Below, piece by piece: positions 1-8,885 of a DNA stretch of 64,000 bases. Each line of letters opens with the position of its first letter. Within the stretch, counting starts at the first letter, position 1. The position numbers and the translations under genes are program-made. Location of the stretch: positions 62,001 through 126,000 of the forward strand of contig NZ_CAESCM010000016.1 in assembly GCF_903166585.1 (NCBI RefSeq). The letters are read 5' to 3'. Source of the stretch: Pedobacter ghigonis (GTDB lineage: Bacteria > Bacteroidota > Bacteroidia > Sphingobacteriales > Sphingobacteriaceae). Below the pieces are notes generated by a model. That model did no database searches. It saw only the letters and a program-made list of their open reading frames with translations, and was not told the DNA's origin.

Positions 1-132
1 AACCGGATGACCACCGTAGAGGAAATCGCCAATACAGCGGTGTTTCTACTGTCAGATAAATCGAGTCATACTACAGGTCAGCTTATTCATGTTGATGGTG
101 GTTATGTGCATTTAGACCGGGCGCTTTTGTAA
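1..132 (+). CDS. SDR family oxidoreductase, C-terminal fragment
   Basis: The 5' part lies outside the window; 43 codons and a TAA stop are visible. The fragment reads TTVEEIANTAVFLLSDKSS followed by TTGQLIHVDGGY, which is the standard C-terminal signature of classical short-chain dehydrogenase/reductases: an 'EEIA..V.FL.S' helix and then a 'TGQ.i.VDGG' strand that closes the Rossmann fold. The substrate cannot be told from this part. A hairpin terminator follows 25 bases after the stop, so this is the last gene of its transcript. Confidence 0.85.
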   Translation, partial: NRMTTVEEIANTAVFLLSDKSSHTTGQLIHVDGGYVHLDRALL

Positions 133-157
133 CCGATGCACTTCATTATAAAGTAAT

Positions 158-195
158 AAAAAGGATTACCTGAACAAACGGGTAATCCTTTTTTT
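158..195 (+). terminator. Intrinsic terminator of the SDR gene
   Basis: A 13-bp stem (AAAAAGGATTACC paired with GGTAATCCTTTTT), a 10-base loop and a T run. It sits just after the SDR stop on the plus strand. Confidence 0.85.
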
Positions 196-201
196 GGGAA
201 A

Positions 202-286
202 CGTCATCTCGACCGGAACGCAGTGGAGCGGAGAGATCTATATAATAAGATTTCTCGACTCCCTTGCACTCCGCTCGAAATGACGA
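202..286. repeat. Dispersed intergenic inverted repeat, CGTCATnTCGA family
   Basis: Begins CGTCATCTCGACCGGAACG and ends CTCGAAATGACG, with GAGAGATCT and AGATTTCTC near the centre, so the ends can fold on each other. The same family appears at 1325-1434, in part at 28533-28566, and nested at 37141 onward. It lies between two convergent terminators. Confidence 0.75.
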
Positions 287-305
287 TCAGGGAGGGATCA
301 AAAAC

Positions 306-331
306 AAAGTGCCACCTTTCGGCGGCACTTT
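306..331 (-). terminator. Intrinsic terminator of the metallophosphoesterase gene
   Basis: On the minus strand an 11-bp stem (AAAGTGCCGCC with GGTGGCACTTT, one G-U pair) closes a GAAA tetraloop and is followed by GTTTTTG. It lies 30 bases past the stop of the minus-strand metallophosphoesterase gene. Confidence 0.8.
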
Positions 332-361
332 ATCAAAGTAGAAACTAAATCTCAATTAAGC

Positions 362-1279
362 TTAACTTTCTGTTTCTACGATATATTTGTTTTCGAGCGT
401 ACCATCACTATACAGCTTTAAAATTGCATAACCCGGAGGCGTTTCCTGGTAGTAATAAGGCTGAGCAGAACGTTTATCGCCTTTACCCCACCAAAAACCA
501 CTCATTGCGCCGTTGCAATAATACTCTACACCATTGTACCATGCCCTATCCAATAAATGCTGGTGACCACTGAGACAAACCTTCACCTTATCTTTATGCT
601 TATAAAAGAGCTGTTTTAATTCTTTATGGTCGCCGTGCTGGCCTCCCTCCCAGGTACCGGTTACCGTAAGAATGGGATAATGCGACATGAGCAATACCGG
701 TGTGTTTGCCGGTAGTTTCTCTAATTCAGTTTCCAGCCACTTGTATTGTTCAGGATCTAATGCGGTATTTTTATTGTTCCCATCCAAAATGATAAAATGC
801 CAGCCATTTTTACTGAAACTGTAATAGCGGTTAGGAATTTTGAGCCTTTTAACCACGTAATCTTTACCATACATTTCATCCTCTTTTGAGGGAGCTGCCC
901 ACCAGATATCATGGTTACCAATACAGCTGTGCAGTTCGTAGCCATCAAGCTGTTTGATGCACTTATCCCAGATTCCCCATTGCTCTACCACACTTTCACG
1001 TTTAATATCGTTATAGTCGGCTGCGTGGATGCTATCGCCTCCGTTTAGAAAAAAATCTACCTTAAGGTTTTTAATCTTTTGCAAACATTTCTCAAATCTT
1101 GCCGGCGCATTATCGCCCTGGCGGATGTGTACATCGGTGATGTGCGCAACGGTTAAAACCAGTTTTTTCTTTTTATCTTTTTCAGCGGGTGCCGATGCCA
1201 CCGCATTTAAATCGCCAAGGGCCAAGGCAGCTGTAGCCAATGGAAGCGCTTTTAATAAACTTCTTCTTTTCATGTTCAT
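362..1279 (-). CDS. Secreted metallophosphoesterase
   Basis: A 305-residue calcineurin-like phosphoesterase. The N-terminus (KRRSLLKA, then an Ala/Leu-rich stretch to about residue 30) looks like a Tat-type signal. The metal-binding motifs are all present: TDVH (D49, H51), GGDS (D82), GNHD (N122, H123), MSHYP and GHQH near the C-terminus. Substrate is not determined. It follows the SusC/SusD genes in the same direction, but a 170-base gap holding a dispersed inverted repeat separates it from susD, so co-transcription is possible but not shown. A phosphatase next to SusCD would fit uptake of a phosphorylated nutrient; that is inference. Two ATGs lie at the start (codons 1 and 3) and either could be used. 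Confidence 0.85.
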   Translation of the reverse strand: MNMKRRSLLKALPLATAALALGDLNAVASAPAEKDKKKKLVLTVAHITDVHIRQGDNAPARFEKCLQKIKNLKVDFFLNGGDSIHAADYNDIKRESVVEQWGIWDKCIKQLDGYELHSCIGNHDIWWAAPSKEDEMYGKDYVVKRLKIPNRYYSFSKNGWHFIILDGNNKNTALDPEQYKWLETELEKLPANTPVLLMSHYPILTVTGTWEGGQHGDHKELKQLFYKHKDKVKVCLSGHQHLLDRAWYNGVEYYCNGAMSGFWWGKGDKRSAQPYYYQETPPGYAILKLYSDGTLENKYIVETES

Positions 1280-1324
1280 TTGTGTTTTGTGTTAAAGAGA
1301 TCGTTATTTCAACCTCAAGAAAAT

Positions 1325-1434
1325 CGTCATTTCGACTGAAGCCAGCCGGTTTTTGCCTGCGGCGAAACGGAGAAATCTAATAATAGATCTCTCTCCCGAC
1401 TTAATGTCGGGACTGCGCTTCAGTCGAAATGACG
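1325..1434. repeat. Dispersed intergenic inverted repeat, CGTCATnTCGA family
   Basis: Starts CGTCATTTCGACTGAAG and ends CTTCAGTCGAAATGACG, a near-perfect 17-bp terminal inverted repeat, with GAGAAATCT / AGATCTCTC inside. It lies between susD and the metallophosphoesterase gene and could affect read-through or mRNA stability. Confidence 0.8.
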
Positions 1435-1449
1435 ATCCCAGTTACGGTG

Positions 1450-3231
1450 TTACCAACCTGTTGGTTGTTTAAGTTGCGGATTTAGTAAAATCTGTTGCAT
1501 TGGTATTGGGTAATAATAATACTTCGGCTCGATAAACGATCTTGGGCTGGTTTGGTTTTCGGGGAACATAATGAAACCCGAAGTACCATTGCTCAGATAA
1601 AAACTATTATCGCTTAAATAATATTTTACCAGCTTAGCTTTAACATCAGCAGGTAGTCCATCAAGTGGTGCTTCCTGACCTGTAGCCTGCAAAATGGCAA
1701 CATCTTCTACCCCATCGCCGGTGACATCATAAGCACCCAGTTTTGCCACATACATGCCCTGAGTAGGTTTTTCTAACAATTTGCCAGCTTTCCAACGCAA
1801 CAAATCTGCAAACCTGAAACCTTCGCAGGCAAGCTCTACATTGCGTTCGCGGCGTATTTCTAAAAGCACACCTTTGTTAACGCCATTAACCGCAGGGTAC
1901 ATGGCTGCCAAAACGTTATCGGGCGTTGCATTTGCAGTAACCATATTCAATGCTGCTACACCGGCGCGGTTGCGCAATACATTAATGGTCAGGTCTACAT
2001 CAGTTTGGCTTAAGGTACCCAGTTCTGCTTTTGCTTCGGCATTAATTAACAATACCTCTGCATAACGTAATATTGGCAGGTCGGTAAACTCAGTATATGA
2101 TTTGCTGACAGGATCGATAGCATAAAACTTAATTTGAGGATAACCGCCAAAAGTTGGCCGGGTTTTATTTGGCGCCCCACCCAAAGTAGTCGAAAATCCG
2201 GGAGGCGCAACCGTTACCGCCATCCTTGCATCGCGGTTTTTGAAGATCTCTGCATAAGGCTTCTTGTCCCAATCGGTTGTTGAGGTGAAAGCCGTTCCAT
2301 CGGTCATTAAATAGGTATCGATTAAACTTTTGCTTAACGACCATTGCCAGTCGAACACATAATGTGTGCTGTTAGACCGATTTAAAGCCCGGTTGTAATC
2401 ATCGTAAAAGATCATTTCTTTGTTACCGCTTAAATCTTCGCTGGTAAACAGTTTCTGGTAATCTTCTCCTTTTTTACCGGTATTGTAAATGCTGAAACCG
2501 CCATCAGTCATTACCGATTTAGAAGCAGATGCAGCCCTTTGCAAAAAGGTATTGGCCGAACTTTGCAAGCCCAGTTCATCGTGGTATTTCCTGAAAGTAC
2601 CTTCGTATAGGCAAAACCTCGATAAAACCGTTAGTGCGGCCCATTTGGTTACGCGGGTATTGGTTCCACCTGGCAGCACATTGGCCGCAGCATATTCAAG
2701 GTCGGCAACAACCGAATCGGCTACCAGCGTTCGCGGGTCTTTGGCTTTGTAGAGCTGTGTTTCATCATTGGTGCCCAAAACCGTATTATAGTAAGGTACG
2801 TCGCCGTATCTGCGGATCATGTTATAATAAAATATCCCCCTGTAAAAACGGGCAATACCAACAAAGTGCTTAACGGTAGCAGCGTCGCCTTTTACATTTT
2901 GAAGATTATTAAGCATGTAATTGATGGTACGCAGGTTGCCCCAGCTCCAGCCACCAACGTTAGCAGGCGTAATTTTGCCCCTAATCATGTTATCCATTTC
3001 ATGTCCGCCCAGATAAACCGATATATTGTCTGAAAAAACATCGTCGGTACCGGCACCAAACATGCCGTAAAAACCATTGCTGTAGGTTTCCAAATCGGCG
3101 GTGGTTTTAAAAAACTCGTTCGGGGTAATGGTGGTTTCCGGAATCCGGTCTAAAAAATCCTTCTTACATCCGGCCAAAGAGCCGATGGCGAGGATAACCA
3201 CTAATATATTGATGTAATATTTTGTTTTCAT
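1450..3231 (-). CDS. SusD/RagB family outer-membrane nutrient-binding lipoprotein
   Basis: 593 residues. The lipoprotein signal ends in SLAGC with the acylated Cys at residue 22, followed by KKDFLDRIPET, typical of SusD N-termini. Further family features are 'NEFFKTTADLETYSNGFY' near residue 40, the helical TPR-like core, and the C-terminal 'ERNVELACEGFRFADLLRW' motif seen in nearly all RagB/SusD proteins. It would form the surface lid on the SusC pore encoded immediately upstream (10-base gap), binding the substrate before TonB-driven import. The ligand cannot be read from sequence; no glycoside hydrolase lies nearby, and the only linked enzyme is a phosphoesterase. Confidence 0.93.
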   Translation of the reverse strand: MKTKYYINILVVILAIGSLAGCKKDFLDRIPETTITPNEFFKTTADLETYSNGFYGMFGAGTDDVFSDNISVYLGGHEMDNMIRGKITPANVGGWSWGNLRTINYMLNNLQNVKGDAATVKHFVGIARFYRGIFYYNMIRRYGDVPYYNTVLGTNDETQLYKAKDPRTLVADSVVADLEYAAANVLPGGTNTRVTKWAALTVLSRFCLYEGTFRKYHDELGLQSSANTFLQRAASASKSVMTDGGFSIYNTGKKGEDYQKLFTSEDLSGNKEMIFYDDYNRALNRSNSTHYVFDWQWSLSKSLIDTYLMTDGTAFTSTTDWDKKPYAEIFKNRDARMAVTVAPPGFSTTLGGAPNKTRPTFGGYPQIKFYAIDPVSKSYTEFTDLPILRYAEVLLINAEAKAELGTLSQTDVDLTINVLRNRAGVAALNMVTANATPDNVLAAMYPAVNGVNKGVLLEIRRERNVELACEGFRFADLLRWKAGKLLEKPTQGMYVAKLGAYDVTGDGVEDVAILQATGQEAPLDGLPADVKAKLVKYYLSDNSFYLSNGTSGFIMFPENQTSPRSFIEPKYYYYPIPMQQILLNPQLKQPTGW

Positions 3232-3241
3232 CTGTTTAGTA

Positions 3242-6200
3242 TTAGAAATTAAAGTTCAGACCAAATGAATAAGTACGTTGAAATGGATAGATACTTCCGC
3301 CCAGGCCTTCAGGATCTAGTTTCACTTTCAGGTTAGAATGTTCGAATAAATTTTCGCCACTTACATAAAAGTGTACATTTTCGATTTTAGCACGTTTTAA
3401 CCAGCTTTTAGGCAAAGTATAACCCAGGGTAATATTTTTAACACGCATGTACGAAGCATCTTGCAGGTATCTGGTGTTCGGGATACCCAATTCCTCTCCG
3501 GTATCTTCAGCAGCATAGGCTTTTATCCTTGGGAAATAAGCATTTGGGGTTTCAGGGCTCCAGTGATCGAGGTTTTGTACGGTAACGTTGGTCCAGGGTT
3601 GTGCATAAATTCCCCAGAAATAAATATTGCTGCCATCGGCATACCAATCTCTTTTGGCCACGCCCTGAATGTACACGCGTAAATCGAAACCTTTCCAGGC
3701 ACCAGATAAATCAATACTGTACGGAAGGCGGTTTCTGTTGTTACCCAATTTGTAGTAATCGCCAGAGTTATCTACTGTTTTATTACCAAAGTCTATTTTA
3801 CCATCGTTGTTGCGGTCTTTAAATTTAATATCGCCCACAAAATACTGATAACGCTGATCATCGGTACCTACCGCAGTCTGGTTGGCATGGTTTTTCAACT
3901 CATCAGCATTCTGGAAAAAGCCTTCGGCCTCCAATCCCCATATTTCACCAATTTCCATTCCCTCATAAAATGAAACACCAGTCAGCAATTTATTTGGGTT
4001 ATCGAAACGGGTAATGTAAGTTCTGCTATCACTTAAGGCAAGCACCACATTGTAACTAAATGGCGAACCGCCTAAAGTAGCCTGATCTTTCCAGCCCAGT
4101 TTTAACTCCCAGCCTTTGGTTTTTAAATCGGCAGCATTGGTAGTTGGCGATGTTGTTCCAAAAACTCCAGGTAATGGTTTACCGGGTACGAGCATATTTT
4201 TAGTAAAACGGGTGTAACGGTCAAAATTTACCTCTAATCTGTTTTTAAAGAAAGCTGCATCGATACCGAGGTTTACAGATGATACCTTTTCCCAGGTAAA
4301 ATTGCTTGAGATAGCTGCCGGCGGACTAACATAAGTTGGTTGGGCACCGCCCAAAATTTGCGAGGTTTTACCACTGCTTAGTTTCGACAGGTAATCGTAT
4401 TCTCCTACCGCAGCCTGGTTGCCCAACACACCGTAAGAACCTCTGATTTTAAACATATCAATCGATAAAAGATTTTTTACCGGAGCAAAAAACTTTTCGT
4501 CAGATAGCAACCAGCCTGCAGAACCTGAAGGAACAAAAACCCATCTTTTACCTGGTGCAAAACGCGATGAACCATCGTAACGGCCGTTTAACTCTAACAG
4601 GTAACGTTCTTTAAAATTATAGTTTACACGGTAAAAAAGTCCTTGTACAGCCCATTCAGAAATGCTTTCGGTTACGGTTTGATCGCCGGTAGCCAGATTA
4701 ATAGAAGGAAGGCTATTGGAAATTAGCAATTTGCGCGAAGCCGTGAAAGTATTGTTGCGCAATTCCTCCTGGTTGTAACCTACCAAACCCGATACAAAAT
4801 GGTTGCCTAGCTTTTTATGTGCCTCGGTATAAAGGTTAATAATGTTGTATTTAATATTTCCATGCTGATCGGCTGCCGAAGTGGAAGTAGATAAAGGCGG
4901 CGATAAATTAGGTCCGGTTTTATACGGCACCGGAATTTCGTATGATTTGTTCAGGTTATTTACCCGCCTTAAAGTTGCATCGCCCTTTAAACTCCAGATA
5001 TTTTTAACCAGCGAAGCATCGAAAGAGAAAGTGGTTTGCACCGTGTTGGAGCTTAAAGTTTTCCGGCCACCTTCCTGCACTGCTCCTAATAAAGATGCAC
5101 CTGCTGAAGTCCACGAACCGTCGGGGTTGCGCGGAATATCGGTTACATTGGTCCGGTTGATATTCCAGAAATAGTTTCCATCAATAAAGGTTGGAGCCTC
5201 GTAATAGGTAGAGGTTAACATGGTGTTATTAGAAAGCGTAAGCCATTTGGTTACATTCAAATCAACCTTTCCACGTAAGTTGTAAATGTTGTTGTTTTCA
5301 TCGGCATTTTTAATCATCCCCTTCTGTTTATAATAATTTGCAGAAAGGTAATAGCTCACCTGCTCGGCTTTTTTAGCTACTGTTACACCCACATTGTAAG
5401 TTGGTGCCGATTGGTTATAAGCTTCTCTAAGCCAGTCTGTAGATCCGATATAGAACCATTTATTGGGATCGGTTGGATCGGTAATCACCTCTGGTAAAGA
5501 AGGATCTAATGAGCGTAACCTGGCTGCTTCTACCAATGCAGCGCTGTATGCCGGATTATATAAAGGAAAAGCAGCTTCGTTTTTTGCTTTTAATACCTGA
5601 TAAGGATCGGTCACTACTTCGGGCAGTTTACCCACTGTACGGTAGGCCGTATAACTGTTTACACTTACATTTAATTTGCTGCTTTTTGCAGAGCGGGTAA
5701 CAATTAAAACCACACCAAACGGGGCTCTTGCACCGTAAATGGCCGATGAGGCTGCATCTTTTAATACCGATACACTTTCTATATCGGCCGGATTAAGTGT
5801 TAACAAATCGGAGCTGCTAAACGGTACGTTATCTACCAATATTAAAGGCGAACCACCGTTAATGGAAGTAAAACCCCTAATGTTAAACTCCGGTGCGGTA
5901 TTGGGCCTGCCATTGGCAATAGAAATGTTTAAATTCGGAATTAAGCCCTGTAAGCCCTGCCCAACATTGGCAATTGGCCTGTTTTCTAACTGTTTGGCTC
6001 CTATGGCATCAACAGCACCGGTTAAGTTGGCGCGCTTCTGTGTTCCGTAACCCACTACTACTACATCTTCCAGATCGGCCATATCGGGTTGCAGCGAAAT
6101 GGTTAGATTTCCGCTTTTGTTAACCGATACTTCCTGCGTTTTATAGCCCAGGTACGATACGACTAAAACCGCACCCTCTCCTGCTATGGTAAATTTAAAG

Positions 6201-6709
6201 TTTCCGTTATCGTCTGTCTTATGAAAAATTTTGGTTCCTTTAATCAGTATAGAGGTGTTGGGCATAGCGCCCCCCTTTTCATCTACCACTTTACCACTTA
6301 CCTCGATGTTCTTAAACAGGTTCAGCAACTTTTCAAATACCGAAATTTCGGCAGTTTTGATAATCACTGTTTTTTCATCAATGGTGTAGGTTAAGGGTTT
6401 ACCTGCCAGGCATTTTTTCAATACCTCATCCAAAGGGGTATTTTTAAAAGTGGCATTTATAATCTCGTTGCTTTGTAGTTTATCGGCTTCCCACAATACA
6501 TTATAGCCGGTTTGTTTTCTAATTTCTTTGAAAACCTGCTTAATCGTAATGCGCTTATTGACTAAAGAAAGGCTCTGGGCATTGCTTGTTGCAGCACTTG
6601 CTTGAAGTAAAGCAGTTACCATTAAAACTATAAAGAGTTTCATCACTCGCAAAAATTTGGTCATGCAGGAGCTATACCTGCAAAAATTATTAGCAGAATT
6701 TATATACAT
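3242..6709 (-). CDS. SusC/RagA family TonB-dependent receptor with STN domain
   Basis: Outer-membrane importer partnered with the SusD protein. I place the start at the ATG at 6709 (MYINSANNF), preceded by an AAACAAACAA leader; a start at 6772 is possible but adds residues unlike the family. Order: signal peptide ending near ATSNAQS; STN domain ('ITIKQVFKEIRKQTGYNVLW') for signalling to FecR; carboxypeptidase-regulatory-like domain ('VSGKVVDEKGGAMPNTSI'); 'VVVVGYGTQKRANLTGAV', the SusC hallmark; plug with 'LILVDNVPF' and 'SVLKDAASSAIYGARAPFGVV'; then the beta-barrel ending in an aromatic 'RTYSFGLNFNF'. The STN domain together with the adjacent FecR and ECF sigma genes indicates substrate-dependent trans-envelope signalling. 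Confidence 0.93.
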   Translation of the reverse strand: MYINSANNFCRYSSCMTKFLRVMKLFIVLMVTALLQASAATSNAQSLSLVNKRITIKQVFKEIRKQTGYNVLWEADKLQSNEIINATFKNTPLDEVLKKCLAGKPLTYTIDEKTVIIKTAEISVFEKLLNLFKNIEVSGKVVDEKGGAMPNTSILIKGTKIFHKTDDNGNFKFTIAGEGAVLVVSYLGYKTQEVSVNKSGNLTISLQPDMADLEDVVVVGYGTQKRANLTGAVDAIGAKQLENRPIANVGQGLQGLIPNLNISIANGRPNTAPEFNIRGFTSINGGSPLILVDNVPFSSSDLLTLNPADIESVSVLKDAASSAIYGARAPFGVVLIVTRSAKSSKLNVSVNSYTAYRTVGKLPEVVTDPYQVLKAKNEAAFPLYNPAYSAALVEAARLRSLDPSLPEVITDPTDPNKWFYIGSTDWLREAYNQSAPTYNVGVTVAKKAEQVSYYLSANYYKQKGMIKNADENNNIYNLRGKVDLNVTKWLTLSNNTMLTSTYYEAPTFIDGNYFWNINRTNVTDIPRNPDGSWTSAGASLLGAVQEGGRKTLSSNTVQTTFSFDASLVKNIWSLKGDATLRRVNNLNKSYEIPVPYKTGPNLSPPLSTSTSAADQHGNIKYNIINLYTEAHKKLGNHFVSGLVGYNQEELRNNTFTASRKLLISNSLPSINLATGDQTVTESISEWAVQGLFYRVNYNFKERYLLELNGRYDGSSRFAPGKRWVFVPSGSAGWLLSDEKFFAPVKNLLSIDMFKIRGSYGVLGNQAAVGEYDYLSKLSSGKTSQILGGAQPTYVSPPAAISSNFTWEKVSSVNLGIDAAFFKNRLEVNFDRYTRFTKNMLVPGKPLPGVFGTTSPTTNAADLKTKGWELKLGWKDQATLGGSPFSYNVVLALSDSRTYITRFDNPNKLLTGVSFYEGMEIGEIWGLEAEGFFQNADELKNHANQTAVGTDDQRYQYFVGDIKFKDRNNDGKIDFGNKTVDNSGDYYKLGNNRNRLPYSIDLSGAWKGFDLRVYIQGVAKRDWYADGSNIYFWGIYAQPWTNVTVQNLDHWSPETPNAYFPRIKAYAAEDTGEELGIPNTRYLQDASYMRVKNITLGYTLPKSWLKRAKIENVHFYVSGENLFEHSNLKVKLDPEGLGGSIYPFQRTYSFGLNFNF

Positions 6710-6847
6710 TTGTTTGTTTGTTTTGGTTTCTATTATTCTATCGCATAGTTTATTTTGAACTGATCCAAACATTCGCCGGTTTACGCCGGTTCAGGGTCAG
6801 TAATGTTGGTAGCATTGCTGACTTTTTTTGGATTGCAGTTTTAAGGT

Positions 6848-8017
6848 TTATTTCATTACTACAATCCTCCTTCCTTCGATTTTAAAATGAACGGATCCTG
6901 TTTCTTCTATCTTTCTAAGCACCTGCGATGCATTTCCAAACCTGGAAACGGTACCGCTAAAACCTTTGGTTAACAAACTTTTATCTTTAAACACCACCTC
7001 TACATTATACCAGCGCGATACTTTGCGCATGATGCTCTCAAGGTCTTCATCATCAAACATAAAAAGACCTTCTTTCCAGGCCATGGCTTCTTCGGTATCT
7101 ACCTCGCTTACTTTAACCGATGCGCCTTTTAACACCGATTGCTCGCCAGGTTTTAAAACTTTGGCCAATACTGCTAAATTTCCGGTTCCGGAAACCGGTG
7201 TAACCCTTACCGATCCTTCAACAAGTGTGGTTTTGGTATTATCTTCATTATCGTAACTGTTGATGTTAAAGTGGGTACCCAAAACTTCTACTACCTGCTT
7301 TTCGTTTTTTACACTAAATGGAACCCTTTGTCCATGGGCAGTTTTTTTGGCCACTTCAAAATAGGCCTCGCCGGTAAGCTGTACCTCGCGACCTGTATTA
7401 GCAAAAGATGTTGGATATTTTAAAGAAGAAGCAGCATTTAGCCATACTTTGGTGCCATCGGGCAGATTGATCTGGTACTGGCCACCTTTTGGTGTTTCGA
7501 TGCTATTAAATTGCTGTTTCCCTGCAACAAATTGAGCTGTGGCATTTTTAGCGGTATACACCAGCTCGCCCTTAGCTGTTTTGGTAATACTAACACCTTG
7601 CTGTTCGGCTATCTTACCATTCTGTGTATCATCGAGCGAAATTTTAGTTCCATTGGCGAGCGTAAGAAAAGCCTTATTTCCACCTGGCTTAATGTCGTTG
7701 TTGGCTAAAGTCTCAACATTTGGTATTTCGGGCTTGCTGGTATTTTTGAATTGGTATAAGCCAAAACCCAGTGCCAGCAAAATAACAGCCGCTGCTGCCC
7801 AGCCCCATTGCAGTTTTACTTTTTTAGATGGATTGTTGCGCGCTTGTATATTTGCCCACATCGTATGCTCAAGCGAAACATAATCCGGTTCGGAAGCTAA
7901 AGCCTCAGGATTTTCGGTTACTTGCAGGTACCACGACTCTACAATAGCCACTTCCGTGGGTGTACAATTCCCAGCCAGATATTTTTCCAGTAATGCTTCA
8001 GCTCTTTTATGCTCCAT
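6848..8017 (-). CDS. FecR family anti-sigma regulator
   Basis: About 389 residues from the ATG at 8017; a GTG three codons upstream is less likely. A cytoplasmic N-terminal segment (EALLEKYLAGNCT) precedes one membrane span at about residues 70-90 (WAAAAVILLALGFGLYQF). The periplasmic FecR domain follows, with 'PKGGQYQINLPDGTKVWLNAASSLKYP' and 'GEAYFEVAKK' motifs, and then the C-terminal 'FSGTVSRFGNASQVLRKIE' domain that contacts the receptor STN domain. It should hold the neighbouring ECF sigma factor inactive until the SusC-like receptor is loaded. Gene order sigma, fecR, susC, susD is the usual arrangement in this group. Confidence 0.93.
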   Translation of the reverse strand: MEHKRAEALLEKYLAGNCTPTEVAIVESWYLQVTENPEALASEPDYVSLEHTMWANIQARNNPSKKVKLQWGWAAAAVILLALGFGLYQFKNTSKPEIPNVETLANNDIKPGGNKAFLTLANGTKISLDDTQNGKIAEQQGVSITKTAKGELVYTAKNATAQFVAGKQQFNSIETPKGGQYQINLPDGTKVWLNAASSLKYPTSFANTGREVQLTGEAYFEVAKKTAHGQRVPFSVKNEKQVVEVLGTHFNINSYDNEDNTKTTLVEGSVRVTPVSGTGNLAVLAKVLKPGEQSVLKGASVKVSEVDTEEAMAWKEGLFMFDDEDLESIMRKVSRWYNVEVVFKDKSLLTKGFSGTVSRFGNASQVLRKIEETGSVHFKIEGRRIVVMK

Positions 8018-8106
8018 AACTAACACTTATAGGTTGATGTATGGTTATGAACATTTGCCCGGGGCCAGGGCGTAGAAAAAAATAAAAAAAAATTAAAGCA
8101 GTAAAA

Positions 8107-8673
8107 TCAGAAGATCAAAACGAATAAGCTACCCAGTTTTAAACGGAGTATTTTTAAGGCATTATTCATTTGTTTTTTAACGGTTTTATCAGAAATATCC
8201 ATGCGCAGTGCAATTTCACGATGTGATAAATGTGCATTCCGGCTTAGTTCAAAAACCTCGCGCATTTTTGCGGGCAGCTGGGCAACTTCAAGCTCGATCC
8301 GTTTGGCCAGTTCGCGGTTACGCACCAAATGATCGGTGGTATCATTGTCTGCCTCGATAAATTTCTCGAGCGAGTTTAAATAGTTGGTTTTTACTTTTCC
8401 GCGCTGAAACAGTTTAAGGATGCTGTTGCGCACAGCGGCATATAGAAAGCATGATAATGAAGTGTGGATTTCGAGTTCTTCAGATTTCGACCATAGCATC
8501 ACAAAAACATCCTGCACCACATCTCTCGATTCTTCGTCGTTCTGAAGGATTTTACGCGAATAACGGAACAAAATTGCCCAATAGCGCTGGTAAATTTCTG
8601 CATAGGCGCGGTGGTTACGCTCCTTCAGAAGTAGTAAAAGCTCATTATCAGTATTCAGATTATAATCACCCAT
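8107..8673 (-). CDS. ECF RNA polymerase sigma-70 factor (FecI-like)
   Basis: 188 residues. Region 2 is recognisable from 'YAEIYQRYWAILFRYSRKILQNDEESRDVVQDVFVMLWSK' (core binding and -10 recognition), and region 4 from 'LPAKMREVFELSRNAHLSHREIALRMDISDKTVKKQMNNALKIL' (helix-turn-helix for the -35 element). Region 3 is absent, as in group 4 sigma factors. It is the first gene of the sigma-fecR-susC-susD cluster and most likely drives susCD transcription once released by FecR. The 81-base gap to fecR may hold the susCD-independent promoter region, but I see no clear box. Confidence 0.93.
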   Translation of the reverse strand: MGDYNLNTDNELLLLLKERNHRAYAEIYQRYWAILFRYSRKILQNDEESRDVVQDVFVMLWSKSEELEIHTSLSCFLYAAVRNSILKLFQRGKVKTNYLNSLEKFIEADNDTTDHLVRNRELAKRIELEVAQLPAKMREVFELSRNAHLSHREIALRMDISDKTVKKQMNNALKILRLKLGSLFVLIF

Positions 8674-8790
8674 TACCCTGCCTAAATTTCAATGCAAAAA
8701 AACCATTTAGATGTTAAATATACAATTCTCTGCGTATTAACAATTTGTTAAGTATAAAAATATTTTTGTATACAAATACTAAATACTTTC

Positions 8791-8799
8791 CGGATTGAA
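8791..8799 (+). promoter_or_regulatory. Candidate AraC-regulator half-site upstream of the AraC gene
   Basis: CGGATTGAA here matches exactly the core of two 21-bp repeats in the hmuT/hmuY divergent promoter (13204-13212 and 13225-13233). It lies 45 bases upstream of the -7 box of the AraC gene. A nine-base match could be chance, but its place suggests autoregulation. Confidence 0.4.
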
Positions 8800-8843
8800 T
8801 CAGATTAATCTAATCTTATTTAGAATGAATACAAATAATAATG

Positions 8844-8851
8844 TATATTTG
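8844..8851 (+). promoter_or_regulatory. Bacteroidota -7 promoter box for the AraC regulator gene
   Basis: TATATTTG matches the TAnnTTTG consensus of the primary sigma factor in Bacteroidota. A weak -33-like TTTA lies 21 bases upstream at 8819. The predicted leader is about 30 bases. Confidence 0.5.
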
Positions 8852-8885
8852 TCATTACCTCCTCTAAAAAACATTAATTAACGGC

